A DNA stretch of 21,801 nucleotides from JAMXLO01 sp041487355. GTDB taxonomy: Bacteria > Pseudomonadota > Alphaproteobacteria > Acetobacterales > Acetobacteraceae. Positions within the stretch are counted from its first letter, which is position 1. Each line of letters begins with the position of its first letter. This document shows, piece by piece, positions 1 to 8,946 of this stretch. The translations under genes and the position numbers were made by a program. The notes beneath the pieces were generated by a model. That model searched no databases, was not told where the DNA came from, and saw only the letters and a program-made list of their open reading frames with translations. The stretch covers positions 1 through 21,801 of the forward strand of contig JBGPND010000076.1 in assembly GCA_041487355.1 (NCBI GenBank), written 5' to 3'.

Positions 1-353
1 GTGATCTCCTCATCCGACGTCACGAGGCGCTCCGTCCAGAAGTAGCGTGGATCGCCCGATTTGCTGAACTCGGCGTCGATCACCGGGATGGCCGGATCCG
101 CCGTCTCGGCATTGAGCATGCCCTGGACAGTGGATTGCAGCCAGCGCGCCATCGCGATGTTGTCCGAGTAGATGCGCCAGCGATCATCGGTCAGTTCGCT
201 CCTGAGATAGAGCACATGCCCCGGGCCGGCCGGACAGAAGATGATGCGCCAGAAGCTGGCGTTCGTGGTGTTCGGCGCACCGTCCGTCGCGCTCAGCCGT
301 ATGAACGGGTTTTCGCCTGTCAGGATCACTCGATTGGGGTCCGCAACGCTCAT
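1..353 (-). CDS. Hypothetical protein, 3' end outside the window
   Basis: This reading frame is open from an ATG at 353 to the window edge, giving 117 complete codons, so the C-terminus is missing. The start is supported by an AGGAGG ribosome binding site about 8 nt upstream. The visible product begins MSVADPNRVILTGENPF and is soluble-looking, with many aromatic and charged residues (for example the stretch around FWRIIFCPAGPGHVLYL) and no signal peptide or membrane segment. I do not recognise the family. It starts 36 nt after the stop of the dehydrogenase gene on the same strand, so the two are probably one transcript. That hints at a metabolic role but does not define one. Confidence 0.75.
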   Translation of the reverse strand, partial: MSVADPNRVILTGENPFIRLSATDGAPNTTNASFWRIIFCPAGPGHVLYLRSELTDDRWRIYSDNIAMARWLQSTVQGMLNAETADPAIPVIDAEFSKSGDPRYFWTERLVTSDEEI

Positions 354-389
354 TGGGATGCCTCCTGATGGACTCTGAAGATGCAGGGC

Positions 390-1169
390 CTAATCCGGGA
401 TCAAGCCTCCATCGACGTTGAACGATTGGCCGGTGATGTTTCGCGCGCCTGCCGACGCCAGGAACACCACCATTGCGGCGATGTCCTCGGGATCGTTCGC
501 GCGTCGCAGCGGGATGACCGCGGCCCGACGACGTTCCATTTCCTGGATGGTCACGCCTTCCTGTTGCGCGCGGATTTGCAGATTGGCGTCCGACAGCGCG
601 GTACGCGTGACGCCGGGGCAGACGGAATTGACGTTGATATTGTGCTTGCCCAACTGCTGCGCGGCCGTCTTCGTCAGGCTGATCACCGCGCCCTTGCTCG
701 CGGCGTAGGCCGCGTTGGAGGTGCCCTCGTAGCCTTTCCCGGCAATCGAGGCGATGTTGATGATCCGTCCGCTGCGCCGCGGGATCATCTCCCGCGCCAC
801 GCGCTGCAGGCAGAAGAAGACGCCCTTGGCATTCACGCGGTGGATGCGGTCCCAATCTTCCTCGGTCAACTCCATGATGTCGGCGCGACGTGTCACGCCG
901 GCGTTGTTCACCAGAATGTCGATCTGTCCGAACACATCCAGGGTCTGGCGCACCATGCGATCGATGTCCCGCAGATCGCCGACATCCGCCTGCACAGCCA
1001 GGGCGCGGCGTTGCAGGGACATGATGGCTTCCGCTGTCGCCTCGGCCTTGGGACTGGCGATGTCGGCGACGACGACATGCGCGCCCGCCGCGGCCAGAGC
1101 GAGCGCCGACGCCTTGCCGATGCCCTGGCCGGCGCCGGTCACCAATGCGACCTGATTGGCTAGGTTCAT
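390..1169 (-). CDS. SDR family NAD(P)-dependent oxidoreductase
   Basis: A 259-residue classical short-chain dehydrogenase/reductase, the usual length for the family. The cofactor motif TGAGQGIG is at residues 11-18, NNAG at 88-91, the likely catalytic Ser at 141, and the YxxxK pair at Tyr155 and Lys159. An Asp at the end of the second beta strand (residue 36) suggests a preference for NAD(H), which is an inference. The C-terminal NVDGGL motif is intact. I chose the ATG at 1169 because it gives the canonical N-terminus and has a GGGAG site upstream; the frame stays open further upstream without family similarity. The substrate cannot be told from sequence. FabG-like or sugar/alcohol dehydrogenases are the nearest descriptions. 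It is co-oriented with the truncated gene downstream. Confidence 0.93.
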   Translation of the reverse strand: MNLANQVALVTGAGQGIGKASALALAAAGAHVVVADIASPKAEATAEAIMSLQRRALAVQADVGDLRDIDRMVRQTLDVFGQIDILVNNAGVTRRADIMELTEEDWDRIHRVNAKGVFFCLQRVAREMIPRRSGRIINIASIAGKGYEGTSNAAYAASKGAVISLTKTAAQQLGKHNINVNSVCPGVTRTALSDANLQIRAQQEGVTIQEMERRRAAVIPLRRANDPEDIAAMVVFLASAGARNITGQSFNVDGGLIPD

Positions 1170-1640
1170 GCAGCGTTTCTCCCATGTGATACACGCAACA
1201 CCAGGCGACATAGTCAAGCGGCGATGGCGCCGCGGAGTCCACTCCCCTGACCGCCATTGCCCGTGCCATTCCCCGCGGACAGGCGAGGCCGGGTGCGGCT
1301 GCTTGTTGCGCGGCTTGCGGCCGGCCTGCTCGGCCTTGCGCCCGCAGCCAACGTCAAGGACGCCGAACCGAACACCAACGCCACGGTGATCTATTACGAC
1401 ATGGCCGGCAACGAGACGCTGGACCAGGCCTCGCCGAATCCTGGACCCGCATCGAGATTGGCTGGTCCTGTCCCTGCTCGACCAGGTCGGATGACCTACG
1501 CCGCCGCCTGCTCCGCCATTACTTCGCCGCGCTCCGATTTCAGCCAGGCGATCCCGCAGCCGGTGATCGTGCGGCTCGGTCACGATCCCGACTGATGGAG
1601 ACGCCAGCCGTCGCCGGACGCTCGGCGCAGCCGAACAGAA
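1170..1640. other. Intergenic stretch with no recognisable gene
   Basis: About 470 nt between the dehydrogenase start and the autotransporter remnant. A plus-strand frame (1257-1595) is open but has no convincing ribosome binding site and a product rich in Pro, Ala and Arg that I cannot match to any family. It is best read as decayed sequence continuous with the remnants to its right. The promoter of the dehydrogenase operon must lie here, but I could not pick a reliable -35/-10 pair. Confidence 0.5.
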
Positions 1641-2241
1641 TTGCCGAGCACATTCGCCGGTAGCGTTCGGGCAGCCCGCTCGCCGGAAGCGGCGGCAGGG
1701 CCTGATTCACGCCACGCTCGGCCTCGCCGGGTTCGCCGAGGCGATCGGCGACCTGACAGGGGCCGGCGCCATCACGCTTGGCACCGGCACACTGACCGAG
1801 GGGACCGCGATCAGCACCACCGTCTCCGGTGCGATCACCGGCAGCGGCAGCCTGATCAAGCAGGGTAGCGGCACGCTGACCCTGAGCGGCGCGGACAGCT
1901 ACACGGGCGGCACCGGGTTCAATGCCGGCGTGGTGCAGCTTGGCGCCGGCGGCAGCCTGGCCTCCACCGGTGCGATGACGGTCGGCGCCGGTGCCACGTT
2001 CGATCTCAACGGGCACAGCTCCGCGATCGGCGACCTGTCGGGCGCCGGCACCATCGCACTGGGCGGCGCGACGCTGACGGCAGGCATCTTCCTGCCCAGC
2101 ACCTTCGCTGGCGTGATCACCGGCAGCGGCAGCCTGATCAAGCAGGGCACCGGCACGCTCACCCTGACCGGCACCACCACGATCCAGGCCGGCTTCCTGG
2201 AGCTCGGCAATGGCGGCAGCAGCGGCAGCCTGTTGGGCGGC
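1641..2241 (+). pseudogene. Autotransporter passenger (PATR-type repeat) remnant
   Basis: Translation gives Gly/Ser/Thr-rich beta-helix sequence typical of type V autotransporter passengers, with motifs such as GSGTLTLSGADSYTGGT and GSGSLIKQG. Two copies of a 94-residue (282-bp) unit are in one frame: 1741 onward matches 2023 onward, and the GSGSLIKQG block recurs at 1833 and 2115. A third, weaker trace (PSTFAG) at 1641 lies in a different frame, which indicates a frameshift. There is no start codon with a binding site, no signal peptide and no beta-barrel translocator domain, and similarity stops abruptly near 2241. The family exports adhesins or enzymes to the cell surface; this copy cannot do so. 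It is a fragment of a once larger gene. Confidence 0.75.
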
Positions 2242-2441
2242 AGGACTGCGCTCAATCCGGCGACGGAAAACACCTGGGCGACCTGCGGCGGTGCGAAGAT
2301 CGCCAGCCGTGCGTCCGCGGCCGCAAGCCGTTTCGCGACCACCAGGATGGCGCGCAAGGCGGCACTGCCGATGAAGCTGACGCGCGACAGATCGATCAGC
2401 AGCCGTTTGTTGCCGAGCCGGGTCGCGAGCGGAACAGAAGT
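2238..2441 (-). pseudogene. STAS-domain (anti-sigma factor antagonist-like) fragment
   Basis: On the minus strand the sequence encodes a recognisable STAS core: KRLLIDLSRVSFIGSAALRA, then a helix and strand ending VFSVAGLSAVLP. STAS proteins such as SpoIIAA-like antagonists bind anti-sigma factors or act in partner-switching signalling. The N-terminal strands are missing: no start codon lies in frame before the core, and sequence to the right belongs to the Kdo-hydroxylase gene. The C-terminal end coincides with the edge of the autotransporter remnant. The usual D-S-S/A-G motif reads G-S-A-A here, a further sign of decay or divergence. About 65 residues remain, against about 100 in a full domain. 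Confidence 0.6.
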
Positions 2442-2446
2442 GCGGC

Positions 2447-3334
2447 CTATGCCAGCGCCCGCCCGGCGAGACTTTCCAGCACGCGCAGCGGCGAACGCTC
2501 GGGATGCGCCATCGCCGCGACCGGCAGGTGGAATGTCTGCTCCAGTGCGCAATGCCCGGCGAGGGCCGCGTGCAGCACCTGGTCGGTGAAGCAGAGCCAC
2601 GTCGTCCCGGCGGCAAACGCCACGTCGGCCTTCGGTGCGCCGGACTGGTAGGCGGCGTCCAGCTTTCCCGTGTCATGCAGGCGCAACATCATCCGGTCGT
2701 ATTCGCTGCGCCGTCCCTTGGTGATGCCGATCCGCTCCAGGAGCCACGCGCTTCCCGGCAGCCCCCCGCGCGTCCGCGGCAGGAACTGACGCGCGAAATC
2801 CGGAAATGGTTCGCCAACACGCCATGCCCGCGCGGCGCCGTCGGGTGCGATGTTGCAGAACAGGCGGAGGATGCGGTGCCCGCGCATCGGCCGGCTGGGG
2901 AACGCATCGACGTGCAGCAGCCTATCGTCGTGCCGTGGCGAGTAATCGCGCCCGGCGATCTCCGCCGGCCGGAAACTCGTGCGTGCGCGCTCCAGCGCCG
3001 GCGCATAGCCAGGCAGCAGATCGCGCAGCATCTGTTCGGCGGCGTCGCCGAAGCGTTGCATCATGGCCGCCAGCTTTGCCGCCTCCGCACCGCTGAGCGC
3101 CGTATTGCTGACCATGCCGCTCGCCGGATCGAGGCTGATGTTCTTCCGCTCGCTGCCCATGATCCTGGGGGACAGCAGGAACATCTCGTCCGGAGCGACA
3201 CGGAACGGCAGTTCCGCCAGCAACAGCACGCGGCCGGCTTCCAGCGCGTCGACCGCCTGGCGTTGCAGCGCCGCGTCGAACGGCCCGTGCCATGCGGCGA
3301 TCGGCAGGTTCTCGATGACGTCGCTTGCGTCCAT
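2447..3334 (-). CDS. kdoO: Kdo hydroxylase family protein (Fe(II)/2-oxoglutarate dioxygenase-like)
   Basis: A 295-residue protein of the Kdo 3-hydroxylase family, which converts Kdo in the LPS inner core to Ko (D-glycero-D-talo-oct-2-ulosonic acid). Recognised segments include SERKNISLDPASG (61-73), TSFRPAEIAGR (119-129), LHVDAFPSRP (140-149) with the metal-binding HxD (His141, Asp143), the WRVGEPF block (171-177), ITKGRRSEYD (204-213), and CFTDQVLHAALAG with the probable distal His255. It ends PLRVLESLAGRALA, as family members do. It starts 2 nt after the stop of the phosphatase gene with only a weak binding site, so translational coupling is likely. The family call is secure; exact substrate specificity is inferred. 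Confidence 0.87.
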   Translation of the reverse strand: MDASDVIENLPIAAWHGPFDAALQRQAVDALEAGRVLLLAELPFRVAPDEMFLLSPRIMGSERKNISLDPASGMVSNTALSGAEAAKLAAMMQRFGDAAEQMLRDLLPGYAPALERARTSFRPAEIAGRDYSPRHDDRLLHVDAFPSRPMRGHRILRLFCNIAPDGAARAWRVGEPFPDFARQFLPRTRGGLPGSAWLLERIGITKGRRSEYDRMMLRLHDTGKLDAAYQSGAPKADVAFAAGTTWLCFTDQVLHAALAGHCALEQTFHLPVAAMAHPERSPLRVLESLAGRALA

Positions 3335-3336
3335 CG

Positions 3337-4008
3337 CTACTCGTGCACCAGCACCCAGTCGTTGATGAAGCTGGCCAGCCCGTTGGCGTGGAAATCCCGC
3401 CGCAAGGCGGCTTCATCGTAGTCCTCGCGCACCCAGTCGAGGAACGGCTTCCGCCCTTCGGCCTCGCGCGCATAGTGGTGGAAGAAGGCGTCCAGGATGC
3501 CGGTGCGCGCCTGCCTGATATGGCCGAACCGGAGCGAGAGCTGCTGCAATGCCTCGCGAGCGGTGCCGCCCTGGAGCAGCACGAACAATCCGGCGGCGAG
3601 CCCCGCCCGGTCCGCGCCCGACTTGCAGTGCATCAGCGCCGGCGCGCGCATGTGGCGGAAGATGTCATCCAGCCGCAGGATCCGGTCACGCTGCGGCGCG
3701 CCGCGGCTTTCCAGCGCCATGTCGACGAAGTCGAGGCCCAGGCGGGTGGCGGCGTCGCGGCTCAGCGCGTCCGAACCGTTCCGTGTCTGGCCGCGCAGGT
3801 TGATCAGCGTCTTCAGGCCATAGCGCCGGGTGAGCGCTGCCAGACGGTGCGGCGTCGGATGGTTGCAGCGATACAGCCGTCCGGGCGCGACGGCGGCGAA
3901 ATTGCTCCACACCAGGCGGAACACCGCATGGTCGATCAGCAGCGCATCGAGCCAGGCGAGCGCGCGGCCGCGGGCGGTGGTGACATCGCCTCGGAATATG
4001 CTGTCCAT
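3337..4008 (-). CDS. Cysteine-based (tyrosine/dual-specificity-like) phosphatase
   Basis: A 223-residue protein with the CX5R phosphatase signature HCKSGADRAG at residues 127-136 (nucleophile Cys128, phosphate-binding Arg134). Upstream lie the LYRCNHPTPHRL and YGLKTLINLRG segments usual in bacterial DSP-like phosphatases, with a possible general acid in the Asp-rich region around 93-115. The target may be phosphoprotein, phosphosugar or phospholipid; sequence does not decide. The start at 4008 is a choice: an in-frame ATG at 4038 would add ten residues, and neither has a clear binding site. The stop lies 2 nt before the Kdo-hydroxylase start, so the two are very likely co-translated, which makes an LPS-core-related role plausible but unproven. 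Confidence 0.85.
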   Translation of the reverse strand: MDSIFRGDVTTARGRALAWLDALLIDHAVFRLVWSNFAAVAPGRLYRCNHPTPHRLAALTRRYGLKTLINLRGQTRNGSDALSRDAATRLGLDFVDMALESRGAPQRDRILRLDDIFRHMRAPALMHCKSGADRAGLAAGLFVLLQGGTAREALQQLSLRFGHIRQARTGILDAFFHHYAREAEGRKPFLDWVREDYDEAALRRDFHANGLASFINDWVLVHE

Positions 4009-4067
4009 TGGGCCAGGGTTGCGAAGGAGGCACCGCATATGGCCATGGGAGAGGCCGGCGTGCAACT

Positions 4068-4161
4068 GCCCCCTCCCCCCAACCCCCTCCCGCAAGGGGA
4101 GGGGGAGTGCTGCAGCACCTACTCCCCCTCCCCTTGCGGGAGGGGGTTGGGGGGAGGGGGC
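4068..4161. repeat. Perfect 41-bp inverted repeat (CCCTCCCC family)
   Basis: Arms at 4068-4108 and 4121-4161 are exact reverse complements over 41 bp, with a 12-nt loop that contains its own small palindrome (GCTGCAGC). It starts 2 nt beyond the paiB stop codon, so transcribed from the minus strand it would form a very stable hairpin directly after that gene. There is no T-run, so simple intrinsic termination is uncertain. A diverged relative lies at 7935-8024. Confidence 0.95.
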
Positions 4162-4163
4162 TG

Positions 4164-4781
4164 CTACCGCCGGATCAGCTCCGCCACGTCCCCCCGCCCC
4201 TCGGCTTTGAGGCCGGCGACGACCCCGGCACGGTCCTGCGCCGGGCGGTTCTGGCTCATCTTCCACTTGCCCTCGAGGCGCGTGATCGGTAGCGCGAAGC
4301 CCACGATGCCCTTCAGCATGCCCTCGACGTAGTCCGCCGGCGCGTCGCTCACCGCCCAGGGCTCGGCCCGCGCCGCCTCCTGCCGCTCGGTCAGCCGGGT
4401 GACGATGGCGTGCAGCCGCTCCGGCGCGTCGAAGAACTCGACGGGCCCATAGGCGTGGATCGCGACGTAGTTCCAGGTCGGCACGACCTTGCCGTTCTCC
4501 CGCTTGGTCGCATACCAGGACGGCGTGATGTAGACGTCAGGCCCCTGGAAGATGGCCAGCGCCTGGACCCCTGCCGCGGCCCCGCGAGCCTGCGGATTCG
4601 GGCGGGCGACATGGCCGAGCAGCGTCCCATACGGCGCTGGCTCGGCGTCGAGCAGCATCGGCACGTGGCTGGCGATCAGCCCGTCCGTGGTCAACGTGAC
4701 CAGGGTGGCAAGCCCGGAGTGGCGGATCGCATCGTGCAGCACGTCGATGCGGTCATCCTTGAACAGAGGTGGAACGTACAA
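4164..4781 (-). CDS. paiB: FMN-binding negative transcriptional regulator, PaiB family
   Basis: A 205-residue PaiB-type protein with the split-barrel flavin-binding fold. Diagnostic segments are MYVPPLFK at the N-terminus, LATLVTLTTDGLIASHVP (25-42), PDVYITPSWYATKRENGKVVPTWNY in the middle, and KGIVGFALPITRLEGKWKMSQN near the C-terminus. Bacillus PaiB was described as a repressor of sporulation and degradative enzyme genes; in proteobacteria the role is generally untested and may be FMN-dependent oxidoreduction. The start codon is TTG at 4781: it gives exactly the family N-terminus and has GGAGG 8 nt upstream. It lies downstream of pckA on the same strand, separated by a strong hairpin. Confidence 0.92.
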   Translation of the reverse strand: MYVPPLFKDDRIDVLHDAIRHSGLATLVTLTTDGLIASHVPMLLDAEPAPYGTLLGHVARPNPQARGAAAGVQALAIFQGPDVYITPSWYATKRENGKVVPTWNYVAIHAYGPVEFFDAPERLHAIVTRLTERQEAARAEPWAVSDAPADYVEGMLKGIVGFALPITRLEGKWKMSQNRPAQDRAGVVAGLKAEGRGDVAELIRR

Positions 4782-4799
4782 AGGCGGGTCCTCCCTGCC

Positions 4800-4866
4800 G
4801 GCGGAATACGCTTCGCTTTTCCGCCCTACCCTACCTGTAGGGCGGAAAAGCGAAGCGCATTCCGCC
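4800..4866. repeat. 30-bp inverted repeat hairpin (GTAGGGCGG...AGCGAAGCG family)
   Basis: Arms at 4800-4829 and 4837-4866 pair over 30 bp with a single mismatch, around a 7-nt loop. The element begins 1 nt after the pckA stop codon and ends 18 nt before the paiB start, just upstream of its binding site. It may terminate or attenuate transcription between the two genes. Its loop-proximal GTAGG and the AGCGAAGCG core are shared in pattern with the element at 21116-21200. Confidence 0.93.
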
Positions 4867-4867
4867 G

Positions 4868-6505
<1,638 letters not shown>

Positions 6506-6651
6506 CGGTCTGGCTCCTGCTTGTGGTTTTGGCGTGGCGGTTAGGGTCGAATTGTGGCGATGATAGGAGTGAAATTGCGCAACAATCCACCCCTTCCGCA
6601 CAACTTTGAATTGTGCGCCGCAGCATCGCAGGTGCTCGCTGGGCTGGGGGC

Positions 6652-6680
6652 GTGACCGTTGGCCGGGGCTGCGCTATGAG
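6652..6680 (+). promoter_or_regulatory. Candidate promoter of trpB
   Basis: A GTGACC (6652-6657) and a TATGAG (6675-6680) are separated by exactly 17 nt and lie about 23 nt upstream of the trpB start codon. Both hexamers only partly match the sigma-70 consensus, and the leader would be very short. I see no Trp-rich leader peptide or attenuator. Weak support. Confidence 0.25.
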
Positions 6681-6703
6681 GCCCCGAGAGGAGTGCCAGC
6701 AAC

Positions 6704-7924
6704 GTGAGCCAGCCGTTCGGCGTGAACAGCCTGCGCAACGGCCCGGACGGGCGAGGCCGGTTCGGCGAGTTCGGCGGCCGTTTCGTCGCCGAGACGCTGA
6801 TGCCGCTGATCCTCGAGGTCGAGCAGGCCTATCTGGCGGCGCGCGCCGACCCGGCGTTCCGGACGGAGTTGGATGCCTACCTGAAGAACTATGTCGGCCG
6901 CCCCAGCGCGCTGTGGTTCGCCGAGCGGCTGACCCGGCATCTCGGCGGGGCGAAGGTCTACTTCAAGCGCGACGAGCTGAACCATACCGGCAGCCACAAG
7001 GCCAACAACTGCATGGGCCAGATCCTGTTGGCCAAGCGGATGGGCAAGACGCGGATCATCGCCGAGACCGGGGCCGGGCAGCACGGCGTGGCGACGGCGA
7101 CGATGTGCGCGTTGTTCGGCCTGCCCTGCACCGTCTACATGGGTGCGACCGACGTCGAGCGGCAGGCGCCCAATGTGTTCCGCATGAAGCTGCTGGGCGC
7201 GGAGGTGAAGCCGGTCACCTCGGGCGCGTCGACGCTGAAGGACGCCATGAACGAGGCGCTGCGCGACTGGGTCGCCAACGTGCAGGACACCTACTATCTG
7301 ATTGGCACGGTCGCGGGTCCGCATCCCTATCCGATGATGGTGCGCGACTTCCAGTCGGTGATCGGCGAGGAGGCGAAGGTGCAGTTGCACGAGGCCGAGG
7401 GCCGGCTGCCGGATGCGGCGGTGGCCTGCATCGGCGGCGGGTCGAATGCGATGGGGCTGTTCCATCCGTTCCTCGACGATGCGTCGGTGCGGCTGATCGG
7501 CGTGGAGGCGGGTGGCCACGGCATCGAGACCGGCCAGCACGCGGCGAGCCTGACCGGCGGCCGGCCCGGCGTGCTGCACGGCAACCGCACCTATCTGCTG
7601 CAGGACGACGACGGGCAGATCATCGAGGCGCATTCGATCAGTGCCGGCCTGGATTATCCAGGTATCGGCCCCGAGCATTCCTGGCTGCACGACATCGGCC
7701 GCGTGGAATATGTCTCGGCGACGGACGAGGAGGCGCTGGCGGCGTTCCAGCTCTGCACGCGGACGGAGGGGATCATCCCCGCGCTGGAGCCGGCGCATGC
7801 GCTGGCGCATGTGACGAAGTTGGCGCCGACGATGGGGGCGGACGAGATCATCCTGATGAATCTCTGCGGCCGCGGCGACAAGGATATCTTCACCGTCGCG
7901 GATCATCTCGGGGTGAAGCTGTGA
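6704..7924 (+). CDS. trpB: Tryptophan synthase beta subunit
   Basis: A 406-residue PLP enzyme that condenses indole with L-serine to make tryptophan, working in an alpha2-beta2 complex with TrpA. The PLP lysine is Lys99 in the motif HTGSHKANN (94-102), followed by ETGAGQHGVATA (121-132) and the phosphate-binding GGGSN (244-248). The C-terminal NLCGRGDKD motif is intact and the length is normal. The start is GTG at 6704 with GAGAGGAG about 10 nt upstream. No trpF is present upstream: the gene divergent to it is pckA. This breaks the common trpF-trpB-trpA order. Confidence 0.97.
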   Translation: MSQPFGVNSLRNGPDGRGRFGEFGGRFVAETLMPLILEVEQAYLAARADPAFRTELDAYLKNYVGRPSALWFAERLTRHLGGAKVYFKRDELNHTGSHKANNCMGQILLAKRMGKTRIIAETGAGQHGVATATMCALFGLPCTVYMGATDVERQAPNVFRMKLLGAEVKPVTSGASTLKDAMNEALRDWVANVQDTYYLIGTVAGPHPYPMMVRDFQSVIGEEAKVQLHEAEGRLPDAAVACIGGGSNAMGLFHPFLDDASVRLIGVEAGGHGIETGQHAASLTGGRPGVLHGNRTYLLQDDDGQIIEAHSISAGLDYPGIGPEHSWLHDIGRVEYVSATDEEALAAFQLCTRTEGIIPALEPAHALAHVTKLAPTMGADEIILMNLCGRGDKDIFTVADHLGVKL

Positions 7925-7934
7925 TGCGTGTCGG

Positions 7935-8024
7935 CGTCCCCACCCCAGCCCTCCCCCGCTACGCGGGAGAGGGGGTCCTGAGCTCCCTCTCCCGCGCTGC
8001 GGGGGAGGGTTGGGGAGGGGGCGC
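7935..8024. repeat. Imperfect inverted repeat inside the trpBA operon
   Basis: Arms of about 38 nt (roughly 7936-7974 and 7985-8022) are C/T-rich and G/A-rich complements with several mismatches. They are related to the perfect repeat at 4068-4161: both share a CCCTCTCCCGC / GCGGGAGAGGG type of core. It fills nearly all the 106-nt gap between the trpB stop and the trpA start, and its right arm contains the GGGGAGGGGG that appears to be the trpA ribosome binding site. Confidence 0.88.
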
Positions 8025-8030
8025 ATCCCC

Positions 8031-8861
8031 ATGAGCCGCATTGCCACCCGCTTCGCCGCACTGAAACGCGAAGGCCGCGGCGCGCTCATTCCGTTCGTGG
8101 AGGCGTGGGATCCCGATGCCGCCACCTCGATGGAACTGCTGCGCGGCATGCCGGCAGCCGGCGCCGATCTGATCGAGATCGGCATTCCGTTCACCGACCC
8201 GATGGCCGACGGGCCGATCATCCAGGCCGCCGGCAAGCGCGGACTGAAGGCCGGCGTGAAGGTCCGGCATGTGCTGACCATGGTGCGCGAGTTCCGCCGC
8301 GAGGATGCCGCGACCCCGGTCATCCTGATGGGCTATCTCAACCCCATCCTGTCGTACGGGCCGGAACGCTTCTGCGCCGACGCCGCCTCGGCCGGCGTGG
8401 ACGGACTGATCATTGTCGACCTGCCCACCGAGGAAGCCGATCTGCTGGTGCCGCACGCCAATGCGCACGGGCTCGACATTATTCGCCTGGTGGCACCGAC
8501 CACGGACGACAAGCGGCTGCCGCTGGTGCTGGATGGCAGCTCCGGCTTTGTCTACTACGTCAGCATCACCGGCATTACCGGCACACGCAGCGCGACGTCG
8601 GAGCACCTCGGCGAGGCGATCCCGCGCATCCGCCGCGTCTCCGACCTGCCGATCGCGATCGGCTTCGGCGTGCGCAGTCCGCACCAGGCGGCGGAGGCCG
8701 TGCGTATCGCCGATGCGGCGGTGGTGGCCTCGGCGTTGATCGACACGCTCGCGGCGAACCTGGACGAGCAGGAGCGCGCCAGGCCGGGTGCCGTCGGCAA
8801 GGTGCTGGATCAGGTGCGCGAACTCGCCGCCGGCGTGCGCGGCGCGAGGGTAGGCGTGTAA
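8031..8861 (+). CDS. trpA: Tryptophan synthase alpha subunit
   Basis: A 276-residue TIM-barrel enzyme that cleaves indole-3-glycerol phosphate to indole and glyceraldehyde 3-phosphate and channels indole to TrpB. The catalytic acids sit at Glu49 and Asp60 in EIGIPFTDPMADGPIIQ (49-65), and the phosphate-binding YYVSITGITG and IAIGFGVRSP segments follow. The usual TAGDP block near residues 24-28 reads EAWDP here, an unusual variation. I use the ATG at 8031, which gives a normal N-terminus. The frame is open further upstream, but only into repeat sequence. The binding site is the G-rich end of that repeat. Confidence 0.96.
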   Translation: MSRIATRFAALKREGRGALIPFVEAWDPDAATSMELLRGMPAAGADLIEIGIPFTDPMADGPIIQAAGKRGLKAGVKVRHVLTMVREFRREDAATPVILMGYLNPILSYGPERFCADAASAGVDGLIIVDLPTEEADLLVPHANAHGLDIIRLVAPTTDDKRLPLVLDGSSGFVYYVSITGITGTRSATSEHLGEAIPRIRRVSDLPIAIGFGVRSPHQAAEAVRIADAAVVASALIDTLAANLDEQERARPGAVGKVLDQVRELAAGVRGARVGV

Positions 8862-8946
8862 GCGATGGGCTGCCGGGCTTGCTCGCCGCTCTGGCAGTCC
8901 CTAGATCTCCGAACCAGGACGCAGCCACCCTTCCGGAGGGGACAAG

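Noticed and set aside
1257..1595. 112-codon plus-strand open frame before the autotransporter remnant
   Set aside because: It has no clear binding site and no recognisable similarity, and its composition is low-complexity. It could be decayed sequence but I could not support a gene.
3936..4118. Reading frames through the C-rich inverted repeat at 4068-4161
   Set aside because: They translate repeat sequence into Pro/Gly-rich strings on both strands, a result of the palindrome rather than of coding.
6506..6703. pckA promoter and possible trp leader or attenuator
   Set aside because: The region has an A/T-rich patch and a TTGCGCAA palindrome, but no -35/-10 pair for pckA with acceptable spacing and no Trp-rich leader peptide.
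6674..8323. 549-codon minus-strand open frame opposite trpB and trpA
   Set aside because: It is a high-GC antisense shadow: the plus strand encodes two full, motif-complete enzymes, and the minus-strand product matches no family I recognise.
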